DNA of 64,000 nt, taken from the NCBI GenBank assembly GCA_043816165.1, contig JBDRIE010000034.1:1-64000 (forward strand), given 5' to 3'. Below are positions 54,302 to 62,928 of this stretch, piece after piece. The notes beneath the pieces were generated by a model that worked only from the letters and a program-made list of their open reading frames with translations, was not told the origin of the DNA and searched no databases. The stretch comes from JAACEU01 sp043816165. Lineage in GTDB: Bacteria; Patescibacteriota; Gracilibacteria; UBA1369; LOWO2-01-FULL-3. Within the stretch, counting starts at the first letter, position 1. Every line of letters starts with the position of its first letter. The position numbers and the translations under genes were made by a program.

Positions 54302-54910
54302 ATGGAGAAAATAATCGATCAAAAAGACAATCCGAGAGAAGGGCTGACTACACTCAAGCTTCTTCAATTGCTCAGGCTCTTCCTTCCGTGGAACACGAAA
54401 ACCCTCGCCCGCCTCGATAAATTCAAGAATCTGGACATCGAAAAACTAAACAAACTTTCAGACCTCAACATAAAAGGAATAATCCTCGACACGGATGATT
54501 GCATCGCTCACAACCACGGCGACATTCTTCCTGAAAACGTCGAACACATAAAAGAATTAAATAAAAAGGGAATCAAAATAGCCATATACTCAAACATGGC
54601 AAAATCAGACAGATACGAGCCGATAGAAAAATATGCGAAAATTCTGACAAACCTTCCACCTAAACCCAGCAAAAAAGGATTCGAACAAGCCGTGAAAGCT
54701 CTGGGCGTTCCCAAATCCCAAATAGTAATGATCGGCGATAACTACATCACAGATAGTGGATCGATCCACATCGGAGTCCCATTCATCAAAGTAAACCCGA
54801 TTGGTGGGGACAGAGGGTTGATCATGAAAGCATACGATAAGCTAAGAAATTTTTATGACAAGATCAGCAGACTCCACGACAAATTCAGACCTCCTCCAAT
54901 AAGCTTGTAA
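54302..54910 (+). CDS. YqeG-like HAD-IIIA phosphatase
   Basis: 202 aa. HAD motif I in IILDTDDCIAHN (about 63-68), motif II in AIYSNMAKS, and motif IV in VMIGDNYITD (about 141-150). The family resembles PGP phosphatases (GEP4) and YqeG. Extended -10 TGC-TACAAT at 54287-54292, 9 nt before the ATG, implies almost no leader. Confidence 0.88.
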   Translation: MEKIIDQKDNPREGLTTLKLLQLLRLFLPWNTKTLARLDKFKNLDIEKLNKLSDLNIKGIILDTDDCIAHNHGDILPENVEHIKELNKKGIKIAIYSNMAKSDRYEPIEKYAKILTNLPPKPSKKGFEQAVKALGVPKSQIVMIGDNYITDSGSIHIGVPFIKVNPIGGDRGLIMKAYDKLRNFYDKISRLHDKFRPPPISL

Positions 54911-54988
54911 ATCATACCTAAACTCATATCTACAGAATTTTTTGGATATTGATAGGGAATTGTTGCAGCATCATCCAGCTGTTCGGTT

Positions 54989-55017
54989 TTGACAAAAACC
55001 CTTAAAAATGGTATAAT
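54989..55017 (+). promoter_or_regulatory. Consensus sigma70 promoter of the GGDEF operon
   Basis: TTGACA (54989-54994), 17-nt spacer, TATAAT (55012-55017), with extended TGG. The best promoter match in the window. Start near 55024. Confidence 0.9.
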
Positions 55018-55041
55018 AGTGGGAATGATTTGAAGTCAAAC

Positions 55042-55353
55042 ATGGAAAATACACAAAACAAATACAAAAATTTAAAAGAAAAGCTATCTCAGCTTTATTT
55101 TCTGACGGAAGAGGAAATAGAGGAAATTTTGGTTAGAGCGAAAGGGATTAAAGAAGAGGGACTGGATGAGCTAATTAAACTGTTTGATGAGGGGAAAACC
55201 AAGCAGGATGACGTGCTTGTTAAGTTAATTGAAAAAGATAAATCATTTGTAGAAAATTTAAAGAAAACACTAAGAAAAATGTACTCAGACACAACTGACG
55301 AAGTCACAAAACAAGAAAGCGAAAGTGCGGAGGAATTATTAAAAGACCTATAG
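55042..55353 (+). CDS. Small helical protein, first gene of the GGDEF operon
   Basis: 103 aa from ATG 55042; TTG 55030 would also fit but lies at the very 5' end of the transcript. All-helical and charged (SQLYFLTEEEIEEILVRAKG, DELIKLFDEGKTK). It faintly resembles the helical segments at 42659 and 61634. Function unknown. Stop 3 nt before the next start. Confidence 0.7.
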   Translation: MENTQNKYKNLKEKLSQLYFLTEEEIEEILVRAKGIKEEGLDELIKLFDEGKTKQDDVLVKLIEKDKSFVENLKKTLRKMYSDTTDEVTKQESESAEELLKDL

Positions 55354-55356
55354 GAA

Positions 55357-58300
55357 ATGCTCGAAAAAAGCACACATTCAGGATCTGCACCTCAAATTGC
55401 TCCCTCAGAACTAAAGAATCTGAAGAGTAAGGCAGAAACCGGAGAACTAGACGTGAAAAGTCTGTCGAATCGCGCAAATTTTATTTTCAAATCATATGAA
55501 GATCGGCTTGCAGCACTTCCAAAAGCATTCCGCTACAAATTAAAACGACAAATTGTTAGCTATATTCTAAATAGTGCTGACAACTACGACAAGAACGCCA
55601 TAAAGGGATTGGGGAAGTTGGAGTTCAAAAAATTCAGACGTGCGATGCTCAGCTCTGCATCTATGATTTTGAATAAATATGCTCCGTCAAAGGCCATGAT
55701 CGAGGCCAGAAGAAAAGAAAAGCGCGCTCATAAGGACTACCGGGCGGAAATGGAAAAATTAATGAGGGGTAAACCAAAATTCACAAGCAAAAATGATTCA
55801 TTTAGTACTGCTGACTTAACCAGCCCTGAACGAATACAAGATGAAACATTAAAAATCAGATCTCAAAGTGGAACTATGCAGGATGAAGGAGGAAAAATGT
55901 TGGAAAAAATTGCGAGAACAAAACATTCCTACATGGTCTGGAAATCTGCAGGGGTACAGGTAAAAGCCGCTGGTAGATTCTATGGCGGTGACTCTAGAAC
56001 GGACATTAATTCAGATATGAGATTTATAAATTCATCCGATATTCTTGCTAGATTTCAAAAAAAACAGAAATCTGTGGAGGCACACGGAAAGTTGCTTATT
56101 GAAAGAGGAAAACTTCTAAAGACAGTAATCCGCGAAAAACGGGATAAAGAATTGGCAGAGTTTGATATAAAAAATAAGGGAGATGAAGGTAAAAAACTCA
56201 AGAATAGGGAACAATATCAAAAGTTTTTAGAAGCACGCATTGCAATCTTGGAAAAAAAGGGAAAATTGGATGCATTGTCTGATGTTGAAAAAAAGGTACT
56301 GATAATTAATAGAAAAAAAGCCGCATTAGTTTTTACCAAAAAAGACAGGTTGACCAAAGCGGAAGGTGCTATGGGTGGAGCTTTGGCCCAAATCAATACA
56401 GCTCTACAAAACCCAAACCTTCCAAAAGAGGCAAGGGATAGATTAGAAAAAAACAAAAAGATATTATCAAAAAAACAAAGTCATTTAGCATTTGATATTA
56501 ACAACGCATCCAGATTTGAGAACCAAGTAAAAGAGAGTGATAGCATGAGCAAAAGAAGAGAACTTGCTCTCAAAAACGGTTGTGTAAGAATCGACGATTA
56601 TCTGGGAAGCACGCTAAATCCATCAATTAACGCATTGGATGATTCACTTCGCACGCTTGAAATCGAACAGTTGAAGAATGGGACAGAGCGTGAACAAATT
56701 ATCGCAAAGTACGCAAAATATGATGATGTCGTGGACAGATTGAATGCTGGTGTGGCTGAAAATGTGATGCACACTAATTTATCTAATGCATTGCTAGTTA
56801 CAACTCTTGGGAAGGAGCTTACGTCAGTGAAAAAGCTTTCAAGTTTGGAAAGCATTGGGACTTTGGGGAGGCTTTCTGCGAGTCTCGAGGGCACCTCTGA
56901 TGGCATAAAGTGGTATTTGAAGGATAATGTTGTTGATAAAGGGTTGGATCCATTCGCAAAATGGCTGTCCGGTAGTGATATTCCTGTTTTAAGTGAAGTG
57001 GGGAAACTCGCGGGGGGCGTTGTGACGGTTACTTCAGGATTAGTAGAATTATCTCAAGAACTTTTGAGTTCAATCCCTCTGATACTTGCTCATCCGATAG
57101 ATACGGTGAAGGGGCTGAGTATGCTTTTTAGACCAAGTACTGCGGCGGAAGCCTGGAAGAAAGTTTTTGAGGGAACTGTGTCAAAAAAAGACTGGCAAGA
57201 CGGTCATTATATAAAAGCCGGGACCAAAAATATTGCAAATATTCTTTTGACTGTGACCGGTGTAACTGCAGTAAAGGGAGGTCTTACAGCCGCAAGAGCC
57301 TCTCTCGTTGCATCCAGAGGACTTGGATTAATGAGAAGAACATTTATGGTTACCAGAGCATTCTTTGACGGGTTTGGCACTTCTTTAGGTCAATCCGGGC
57401 ACACTTTTCTAGGTAAATCAAAGAGCCTACTCAAATTATTTTTTACAAAAGAAGGATTACAGAAAATGGCTAAAGTGGCACGAGATAAGTTTAAAAGAAA
57501 ACCGAAAAAAACTTCTATATCTCCATCTCCCGGTGTGCAAACAGATAAAACTCCAAAAATTCATAAGCCAGACCCAAAAAAAGAAAAAAATCTGCAGGAT
57601 TTAAATAACAAAGCCGAAACGAAAAACAGAGCTGCCACTGAGCAGACATTAGATCAGTTAGGTGTAACTGGTAGTAACAGAGATCTAATTAGAGAGACAT
57701 ATTTTGACAAGAATACAGGATTGATGAATCGAAACGGTCTTAGCGAATTAGATGAAATGATTAAGAGGGGAGAAAAAGTGACAGTTGCAAGTTACGACGC
57801 GGACCACTTCAAGGCTTACAACGATTTAAAAGGTACAGCCTATGGTGACAAAGTAATTAAACTAATTGGACGCAGAGTGAACAAATTAGTCGAAGAGCTT
57901 AGAGCTAAGGGATATAAGACTCATGGAGTGAGGATGGGAGGAGAAGAAATTGTGATTTTTGGAAATGTACCCAAAAAAACACTGCACAAAAAAATGCAGG
58001 AAATGGCTAAAAAATTAAAAGAGGATATTCGAAGCACGCTAACCAGAGATGAAAGAACACAAATGGCAACAGAAATTGCCCATGCAAAGTATGAGAAAAA
58101 AGGAAAAAAAGCTTTTGGACTAGCAAAAAGCGAAATTGGTGGATCCACAGCCGCAGTGGTAGAAGTTGATGCAAGTAAATTAGCAAATAAAAGAGGTAAA
58201 GCGAAGGAGTTAATTATCTTGGCAGACGAGATTCTTGAAAAAAGGAAAAACAAAACAGGAAGAGGTCAAATTATTGAACACAGCGGAAGCGCATCGGAGA

Positions 58301-59115
58301 CAGCCGCAGAATTAGCAAACTTTAAACCAAAAAATGAGTTAAATGTCATGCAAAACCGGAACCTAGCAAGAGATACAAGCTCTCTCACTGAGGCATCTCA
58401 AGCATATTTCCGCCAACACTTACCAGAACTAAATAAGCTCGAAACAACAAAAATAGCTAAGCTCGAACTCCAAAGAGCTCTAAAATCACCAAGTACGAAA
58501 ATTGATGAGATTGCAAAAATTCTTGAAAAGCACGGAATTAAAGGAGATCGTACAAGTTTAGCAACGAAGCTTCAAAAAGAGTATTTCAAGGCAATCCGCG
58601 ATCACGGAACCTATACAGGAGCCTCAACCATGAACCATTTCCAAAGACGATTGGGAGAATCCAAGCCAAAATTCAAATATGATGACGTAACAACTATACA
58701 AATAGGAGAATTCAAGTCCTTTAATGAAACATTGGGGCACACAGGTGGAGATACATTCTTGACTATGCTTCACATGAAGGTGATTCAAGGCACAATAAAA
58801 CGATTTGGAATCCCTAAAAAGCACATCATGGTCGCACAAAAAGGTGCTGATTTTAAAATTTGTATCTCTGCTGAATACCTAAAGAAGGTTCCAAATATTC
58901 AAGCCAGATTGAACAAGACAATGGGAAGAGAATACAGACGTCAGTTCTCTAGATTTAGAAAGGCAATAGACAGAGGAAGTGGTAAAAGGTATAACAGCTC
59001 TAGAAGAGCGTGGATAGGAGAGAATAAAGCATCGACTCTTAAACAAAGTTTACGAGACGCAAAAGGTCTTATAATTACAAAAGCAGATACAGGTTCAAAA
59101 AAAATAACCAAATAA
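55357..59115 (+). CDS. 1252-aa protein with two GGDEF-type domains, one degenerate
   Basis: Long helical/coiled N-terminal half, then a hydrophobic, Gly/Ala-rich zone (about 540-670) that could lie in or at the membrane. First GGDEF domain (about 780-915): FDKNTGLMNRNGL, ASYDADHFKAYND and signature GVRMGGEEIVIF, so GGEE stands for GGDE and a diguanylate cyclase activity is possible. Second domain (about 1085-1190) keeps the fold (IQIGEFKSFNETLG) but its signature reads KGADFKI, so it is probably catalytically dead and could serve as a binding partner. No EAL domain seen. Function inferred only from domains. Confidence 0.85.
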   Translation: MLEKSTHSGSAPQIAPSELKNLKSKAETGELDVKSLSNRANFIFKSYEDRLAALPKAFRYKLKRQIVSYILNSADNYDKNAIKGLGKLEFKKFRRAMLSSASMILNKYAPSKAMIEARRKEKRAHKDYRAEMEKLMRGKPKFTSKNDSFSTADLTSPERIQDETLKIRSQSGTMQDEGGKMLEKIARTKHSYMVWKSAGVQVKAAGRFYGGDSRTDINSDMRFINSSDILARFQKKQKSVEAHGKLLIERGKLLKTVIREKRDKELAEFDIKNKGDEGKKLKNREQYQKFLEARIAILEKKGKLDALSDVEKKVLIINRKKAALVFTKKDRLTKAEGAMGGALAQINTALQNPNLPKEARDRLEKNKKILSKKQSHLAFDINNASRFENQVKESDSMSKRRELALKNGCVRIDDYLGSTLNPSINALDDSLRTLEIEQLKNGTEREQIIAKYAKYDDVVDRLNAGVAENVMHTNLSNALLVTTLGKELTSVKKLSSLESIGTLGRLSASLEGTSDGIKWYLKDNVVDKGLDPFAKWLSGSDIPVLSEVGKLAGGVVTVTSGLVELSQELLSSIPLILAHPIDTVKGLSMLFRPSTAAEAWKKVFEGTVSKKDWQDGHYIKAGTKNIANILLTVTGVTAVKGGLTAARASLVASRGLGLMRRTFMVTRAFFDGFGTSLGQSGHTFLGKSKSLLKLFFTKEGLQKMAKVARDKFKRKPKKTSISPSPGVQTDKTPKIHKPDPKKEKNLQDLNNKAETKNRAATEQTLDQLGVTGSNRDLIRETYFDKNTGLMNRNGLSELDEMIKRGEKVTVASYDADHFKAYNDLKGTAYGDKVIKLIGRRVNKLVEELRAKGYKTHGVRMGGEEIVIFGNVPKKTLHKKMQEMAKKLKEDIRSTLTRDERTQMATEIAHAKYEKKGKKAFGLAKSEIGGSTAAVVEVDASKLANKRGKAKELIILADEILEKRKNKTGRGQIIEHSGSASETAAELANFKPKNELNVMQNRNLARDTSSLTEASQAYFRQHLPELNKLETTKIAKLELQRALKSPSTKIDEIAKILEKHGIKGDRTSLATKLQKEYFKAIRDHGTYTGASTMNHFQRRLGESKPKFKYDDVTTIQIGEFKSFNETLGHTGGDTFLTMLHMKVIQGTIKRFGIPKKHIMVAQKGADFKICISAEYLKKVPNIQARLNKTMGREYRRQFSRFRKAIDRGSGKRYNSSRRAWIGENKASTLKQSLRDAKGLIITKADTGSKKITK

Positions 59116-59117
59116 TT

Positions 59118-59672
59118 ATGAATATGAAAGAACCAAATGGTGCAGAAGGTGACCCAGGCCAGGAAGTCATCGAGGCACGAAGAATAATATTAGAATTCCT
59201 TGAGAGGGGACAGAGAGGAGCTGGCCATTCTCAAGAGGGTTACAGATCCAGTTCTGAGGGACCACATGAAGCCGGATTCTATGATGCAGAAGACAGAGGG
59301 GAAGCATATGCAGAATACATAGAAATTTTCTCAATTGAGGAAAATATTGGTGACGATACATCTCTGGTAGCATACCTCACAGCAAAATGCCAAGTAGTAA
59401 TGCTTGATCCAGAAACAAGATGGAGACAATTAATGGACTTCATAGAAAGGGAATTCGGAATATCTGTTAAGCCGGCCGAAGGACCCACGCCTTTCTATGA
59501 TGGATGTATGGAAGGCTTGGCAGAACAGATCAGTGAAACTAATCCTGACATTACCGTGGACGACGTTAAAGAATTTTTGCCATTCAAAACATTTAATGGG
59601 TATGGTAAGGGTGAAATAGGAGAAGCCGTCAGAGAAGTTTTACATCATTTTAAAAACCGGACAGATGAGTAA
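59118..59672 (+). CDS. Unknown acidic protein, last gene of the GGDEF operon
   Basis: 184 aa. Disordered N-terminus rich in Gly/Glu/Ser (about 1-65), then a domain of about 110 residues (RWRQLMDFIEREFGISV, ending AVREVLHHFKNRT). No family was recognised. Start 3 nt after the stop of the GGDEF gene. Confidence 0.75.
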   Translation: MNMKEPNGAEGDPGQEVIEARRIILEFLERGQRGAGHSQEGYRSSSEGPHEAGFYDAEDRGEAYAEYIEIFSIEENIGDDTSLVAYLTAKCQVVMLDPETRWRQLMDFIEREFGISVKPAEGPTPFYDGCMEGLAEQISETNPDITVDDVKEFLPFKTFNGYGKGEIGEAVREVLHHFKNRTDE

Positions 59673-59747
59673 CATAAGAAGTTTGTTTCTGGTAACAAGC
59701 CTTTTTCTACTTATTTTTTGTTTGTGTTAGCTTTGTGTAAAGAAAAA

Positions 59748-60128
59748 TTATAATTCAAACTCTTCATAATCATCGTTCTTAATATCATCCATTAATAAAT
59801 CCAAATTTTTATCAAAAACCTTCTTGAATTTGGTATTATTGACTGACATATTCTCGCCCACTTTTTTATCATTTTTAAGTCTAAGCATTACCAAAATCGC
59901 CCTATCTTCCACAATCTGCAGTAAAAACGTAGCACGACCAGCGCCACCGGTACCTGTTAGAGGAATCTTCTTCAGGATAGTAGAAGAAATTTTCTTGGAG
60001 GATTTAATTTTTGTTCCTAAACCTTCAAGACACTTTCTAGCTGCGATTTTAATAACTTCCAAAGAAAAAATTTTTTGCAATGGTTCAAACTCAGCTTTCC
60101 TAATGGAAGCGGTAAGTATAAATTTCAC
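59748..60128 (-). CDS. Putative type II toxin
   Basis: 126 aa. N-terminal helix, basic middle (GTKIKSSKKISSTILKK), then AGRATFLLQIVEDRAILVMLRL, reminiscent of the beta core of RelE/HigB-like mRNA interferases. The usual catalytic residues cannot be picked with certainty. It follows a RelB/DinJ-like antitoxin by 5 nt in the order antitoxin-toxin, which is the chief evidence. Confidence 0.65.
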   Translation of the reverse strand: MKFILTASIRKAEFEPLQKIFSLEVIKIAARKCLEGLGTKIKSSKKISSTILKKIPLTGTGGAGRATFLLQIVEDRAILVMLRLKNDKKVGENMSVNNTKFKKVFDKNLDLLMDDIKNDDYEEFEL

Positions 60129-60133
60129 TAATA

Positions 60134-60352
60134 TTATTTTTTAGACAGTAGTTCTCCGATTTTATCCATCTTTGCCTGGATTTCGGGGGTAACAACAATA
60201 GTTTCAGGCTCCCCAATAATGATTTTTGGGGACTCAACGAAATTTTTCAAAGCATTTTTTACAATCAAGGTTAGTGGAACACCAAGCTTATCAGCCTGCT
60301 TGGCAGCTTTTGATTTCAATTCGTCTTCTATGCGAATAGTTAAAGTAGTCAT
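60134..60352 (-). CDS. RelB/DinJ-like antitoxin
   Basis: 72 aa from ATG 60352 (MTTLTIRIEDELKSKA). The longer frame to 60511 includes the promoter and is rejected. Ribbon-helix-helix start (TLTIRIEDELKSKAAKQADKLG) binds DNA in the family; the C-terminal tail should wrap the toxin. The promoter overlaps an 8-bp palindrome, as expected for autoregulation. Confidence 0.85.
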   Translation of the reverse strand: MTTLTIRIEDELKSKAAKQADKLGVPLTLIVKNALKNFVESPKIIIGEPETIVVTPEIQAKMDKIGELLSKK

Positions 60353-60379
60353 TGTTATTGTTGTTATTGTTACATTAAA

Positions 60380-60408
60380 ATTATACCGCACTAACGTTGT
60401 TAGTGCAA
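60380..60408 (-). promoter_or_regulatory. TA promoter with overlapping operator
   Basis: Minus strand: TTGCAC (60408-60403), 17-nt spacer, TATAAT (60385-60380); leader about 21 nt. The perfect palindrome GCACTAAC-GTT-GTTAGTGC (60388-60406) covers the -35 and the spacer, a fitting site for the antitoxin. Confidence 0.8.
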
Positions 60409-60415
60409 GCGAATA

Positions 60416-60433
60416 TGGTGGGCGATAGTGGAT
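60416..60433. repeat. Copy of the tRNA-Val 3' end
   Basis: 18 nt (TGGTGGGCGATAGTGGAT) identical to 61490-61507, the 3' end of tRNA-Val including the CCA. With the real tRNA it bounds a segment of about 1.06 kb holding two small genes. Typical of an attachment-site duplicate. Confidence 0.7.
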
Positions 60434-60547
60434 CACGTTAGAACTGTATTCCAGAGTAAAGTTATCGGTAATGAGACAACGTAAGGATCTACAAAACTCA
60501 AGCATCACCATGGTGACAAGCCTGGTTTCTGCGTAGTAATAATAGAG

Positions 60548-60874
60548 TTAATCCTCTTTTGCAATAATAAGATGATCTATTTTACAATTCTCCATACTAA
60601 AATCACATTCAACTTTAGAGAACTTACAATCAATAAAATGACAGTTGTCAAAGCTTACTCCCACCAAGGCCGCTTCTCTAAACAAGACTTTGTCAAAAGA
60701 ACAATTTAAGAATATTCCGCTAGCAAAATCACCACCAACTATTTTACAATCGACAAATTTTTTATTTTCAAAATCCCGATCCATCAGTGCATCAATAGGG
60801 TCGGATGTGAAATCAAAGTCGCCACTGATAGTTTCAGAAGAACTTACCAAACTAATAAATGATTTCACGTTCAT
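60548..60874 (-). CDS. Pentapeptide-repeat-like protein
   Basis: 108 aa. From about residue 25 on it has repeats of five with a central Phe/Leu/Cys (DFASG, IFLNC, SFDKV, LFREA, SFDNC, HFIDC, KFSKV), the right-handed beta helix of pentapeptide proteins. Such proteins may mimic DNA or be enzyme-protecting, but function here is unknown. It lies in the segment flanked by tRNA-Val 3'-end copies. Confidence 0.75.
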   Translation of the reverse strand: MNVKSFISLVSSSETISGDFDFTSDPIDALMDRDFENKKFVDCKIVGGDFASGIFLNCSFDKVLFREAALVGVSFDNCHFIDCKFSKVECDFSMENCKIDHLIIAKED

Positions 60875-60958
60875 ATAATAAAGCTACAAAAATAATCTTA
60901 TATACATATACAGCAATTTATAAATAAAAAAATTAAACTTTCTTGACAAACTTATAAA

Positions 60959-60995
60959 GGGGGGGGGTAGCTTCAATTAGCTGTATTTGAAGCTA
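60959..60995 (+). repeat. G9 tract followed by an inverted repeat
   Basis: Nine G at 60959-60967, rare in this AT-rich DNA, then TAGCTTCAA (60968-60976) and its complement TTGAAGCTA (60987-60995). They stand about 30-65 nt before the 61025 gene, where slippage could alter transcription. Confidence 0.6.
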
Positions 60996-61024
60996 TTAGT
61001 GGCAAAAAGTGAAAGGAGACCGAT

Positions 61025-61306
61025 ATGGGTTGGACAGGATGGAAAATACACGATGGGTCAGATGTTGTTGTTTTCAAGGGATTCAAGACAAATATCAATG
61101 TTGACCAATCTACTGGATGGGTTCACTACCTGGTCGCACCAGCCGACGAACCAAACCCAAATGAGAACCACATCCATGTCAAGATCAAGATTGGGACGGA
61201 AACCTACGTCGTCGCCGCCGTGAAGGTCAACGGAATCAGAGAGATCAACAGGAGAAAACTGATTGAAGGGGTAAACAGGGCAACCGGACTGAACATTCGC
61301 TACTAG
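61025..61306 (+). CDS. Unknown 93-aa protein with strong SD, probably acquired
   Basis: 93 aa; beta-rich N-terminus (WTGWKIHDGSDVVVFKGF), helical basic end (INRRKLIEGVNRATGLN). No family was recognised. It has a strong SD (AAAGGAGA) 7-8 nt before ATG and more GC than its neighbours, both unlike the surrounding genes, so transfer is likely. It lies between two copies of the tRNA-Val 3' end. Confidence 0.7.
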   Translation: MGWTGWKIHDGSDVVVFKGFKTNINVDQSTGWVHYLVAPADEPNPNENHIHVKIKIGTETYVVAAVKVNGIREINRRKLIEGVNRATGLNIRY

Positions 61307-61401
61307 AAAGCAACACTAGCCAGCAAAACTTCGAAACAGCCGCTTAGCCTTATTTGGACGAAGCCCTAATAGGAGCAAAAGACCATAAGGCAAAGTGAAA
61401 A

Positions 61402-61429
61402 GAGGATGGTTTGCTAGCAGACCATCCTC
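61402..61429 (+). terminator. Hairpin after the 93-aa gene
   Basis: GAGGATGGT and ACCATCCTC form 9-bp arms around a ten-base loop. No T-run follows on the plus strand, so termination strength is uncertain. Confidence 0.5.
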
Positions 61430-61489
61430 ACCCTAAAAACATTAAAAAATACATATGCCTATCCGAAATTAGGCAGTTATTTTTTTAGC

Positions 61490-61566
61490 TGGTGGGCGAT
61501 AGTGGATTCGAACCACTGACCTCCTCGAAGTCAACGAGGCGCTCTAACCAACTGAGCTAATCGCCC
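61490..61566 (-). tRNA. tRNA-Val (GAC)
   Basis: 77 nt with encoded CCA. Acceptor GGGCGAT/ATCGCCC, discriminator A; anticodon stem CCTCG/CGAGG around TTGACTT, anticodon GAC. D and T arms standard. Its last 18 nt recur at 60416. Confidence 0.96.
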
Positions 61567-61633
61567 AATATGTAAAAGTTCTTGAAGTATTTTGCACATG
61601 TGTTTAAAATAAAGCAAGTTTAACCCTTTTAAA

Positions 61634-62419
61634 ATGGATCCTAATGACAATAATGCAGGAGGCGCACAACCTCCAAAAGATGAAAATAAACAACCGACTC
61701 CACCTCCACCAGCGGGAGGTCAACAAGTAGGAGGAGTACCGACTCCACCCACACCTCCACCTGGGCAAGGATCACCAACTCCACCACCACCGGCGGGAGG
61801 TCAACATGGGGGATCACCGACTCCACCATCGCCAGGACAAGGAGCACCTGTACCACCCCCGCAAGGAGGCGCATATCCGCCACCGGGCGCATATCCGCCA
61901 CAACCGGGAGCATACCCACCACAACCGGGAGCATACCCACCTCCACAAGGAGGAGCGTACCCGCCACCGGGCGCATATCCACCCCCACAAGGAGGAGGAT
62001 TCCCACCGGCAGGAGGAGCACCTGCACCGGAAGATACAACACCGGCAAATTTTCAACTTGGAACAAAACTTCCACCTGAACTGAAAGTAAAAGTTCCAAA
62101 AAATGAACTTAATTTTGACGAGAACCACTTTATCCGCCTACTTGCAGGTTCAATTTCACTTTCAAAAGATGAAAAGAAAAAGATTGTCGATTCCATTCCA
62201 AAGCTGAAACAAGCACAAGTAGACGAATTAGTCCGAATTTTTGAGGAAGAAAAACAGAAATTTGCAGCTCTATCCAAAAAGCACGTTCCTCAGTTAGAGA
62301 AACTCGCTCAGCAGCACAATGATGAATGGATGCAGCTCGAAGACGAAGTTACTCAATCAGCAGCCAAACATGAGGATGCAGGGAAAGCGGATGAAATTAG
62401 AAAAAATTTGGGATTATAG
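61634..62419 (+). CDS. Pro-rich repeat protein with a helical domain shared in the window
   Basis: 261 aa. The first 135 residues are mainly Pro, Gly, Gln and Tyr with units such as GAYPPPQGG and GAYPPQP; translation of the Pro runs should need EF-P. The C-terminal half is helical (HFIRLLAGSISLSKDEKKK, then SIPKLKQAQVDELVRIFEEE) and aligns by eye with the 173-aa protein at 42659. No signal peptide was noted. Function unknown. Confidence 0.8.
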   Translation: MDPNDNNAGGAQPPKDENKQPTPPPPAGGQQVGGVPTPPTPPPGQGSPTPPPPAGGQHGGSPTPPSPGQGAPVPPPQGGAYPPPGAYPPQPGAYPPQPGAYPPPQGGAYPPPGAYPPPQGGGFPPAGGAPAPEDTTPANFQLGTKLPPELKVKVPKNELNFDENHFIRLLAGSISLSKDEKKKIVDSIPKLKQAQVDELVRIFEEEKQKFAALSKKHVPQLEKLAQQHNDEWMQLEDEVTQSAAKHEDAGKADEIRKNLGL

Positions 62420-62601
62420 AATATTGGGATTACAGAACTGTCTACGTAGACAGTTTCTAGCAAATAACGGCTTTTACAGACCCATCTTGAAAGTACATCC
62501 GATTCATACCGATTCGACTTACACCCAAGAGTTTTGATTGCAATTTTCATCTCAAATTAGATATAATCCCAACATCGGTTTTAAAAATTAACTCATTCAC
62601 T

Positions 62602-62925
62602 ATGCGAAAACAAGCTTCAATCTTACTTTGCTTACTGGTTCTGATGATAACTCTGACAGGATGTCTGGGACAGGATGATCAGCAAACCCAAGAAGAAGTT
62701 GACGAAGAACTTATTATAGAAACTCAGGAAACTGACACAGCTAAAGAACAGGAAGAATTAAAAGAATATTATAAAGAACTGGATGAACAAAGAGAGAAGG
62801 ATTTGGCAGAATTAAACGAACTTCTCAATGGAGGAGAGGCAACGCTTGAAGACTGTGAAAAATTCGAAGACGCTGAAATCAAAGAGGTCTGCGTGACAAG
62901 CGTAGGAATGTTGGAAGAAAAATGA
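62602..62925 (+). CDS. Small acidic lipoprotein
   Basis: 107 aa. Signal peptide and lipobox LTGC near residue 21; mature part Glu/Gln-rich and helical with two Cys near the end. No family was recognised. TATAAT at about 62562 gives a leader of some 30 nt. Converges on the next gene with 3 nt between stops. Confidence 0.82.
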   Translation: MRKQASILLCLLVLMITLTGCLGQDDQQTQEEVDEELIIETQETDTAKEQEELKEYYKELDEQREKDLAELNELLNGGEATLEDCEKFEDAEIKEVCVTSVGMLEEK

Positions 62926-62928
62926 TTT

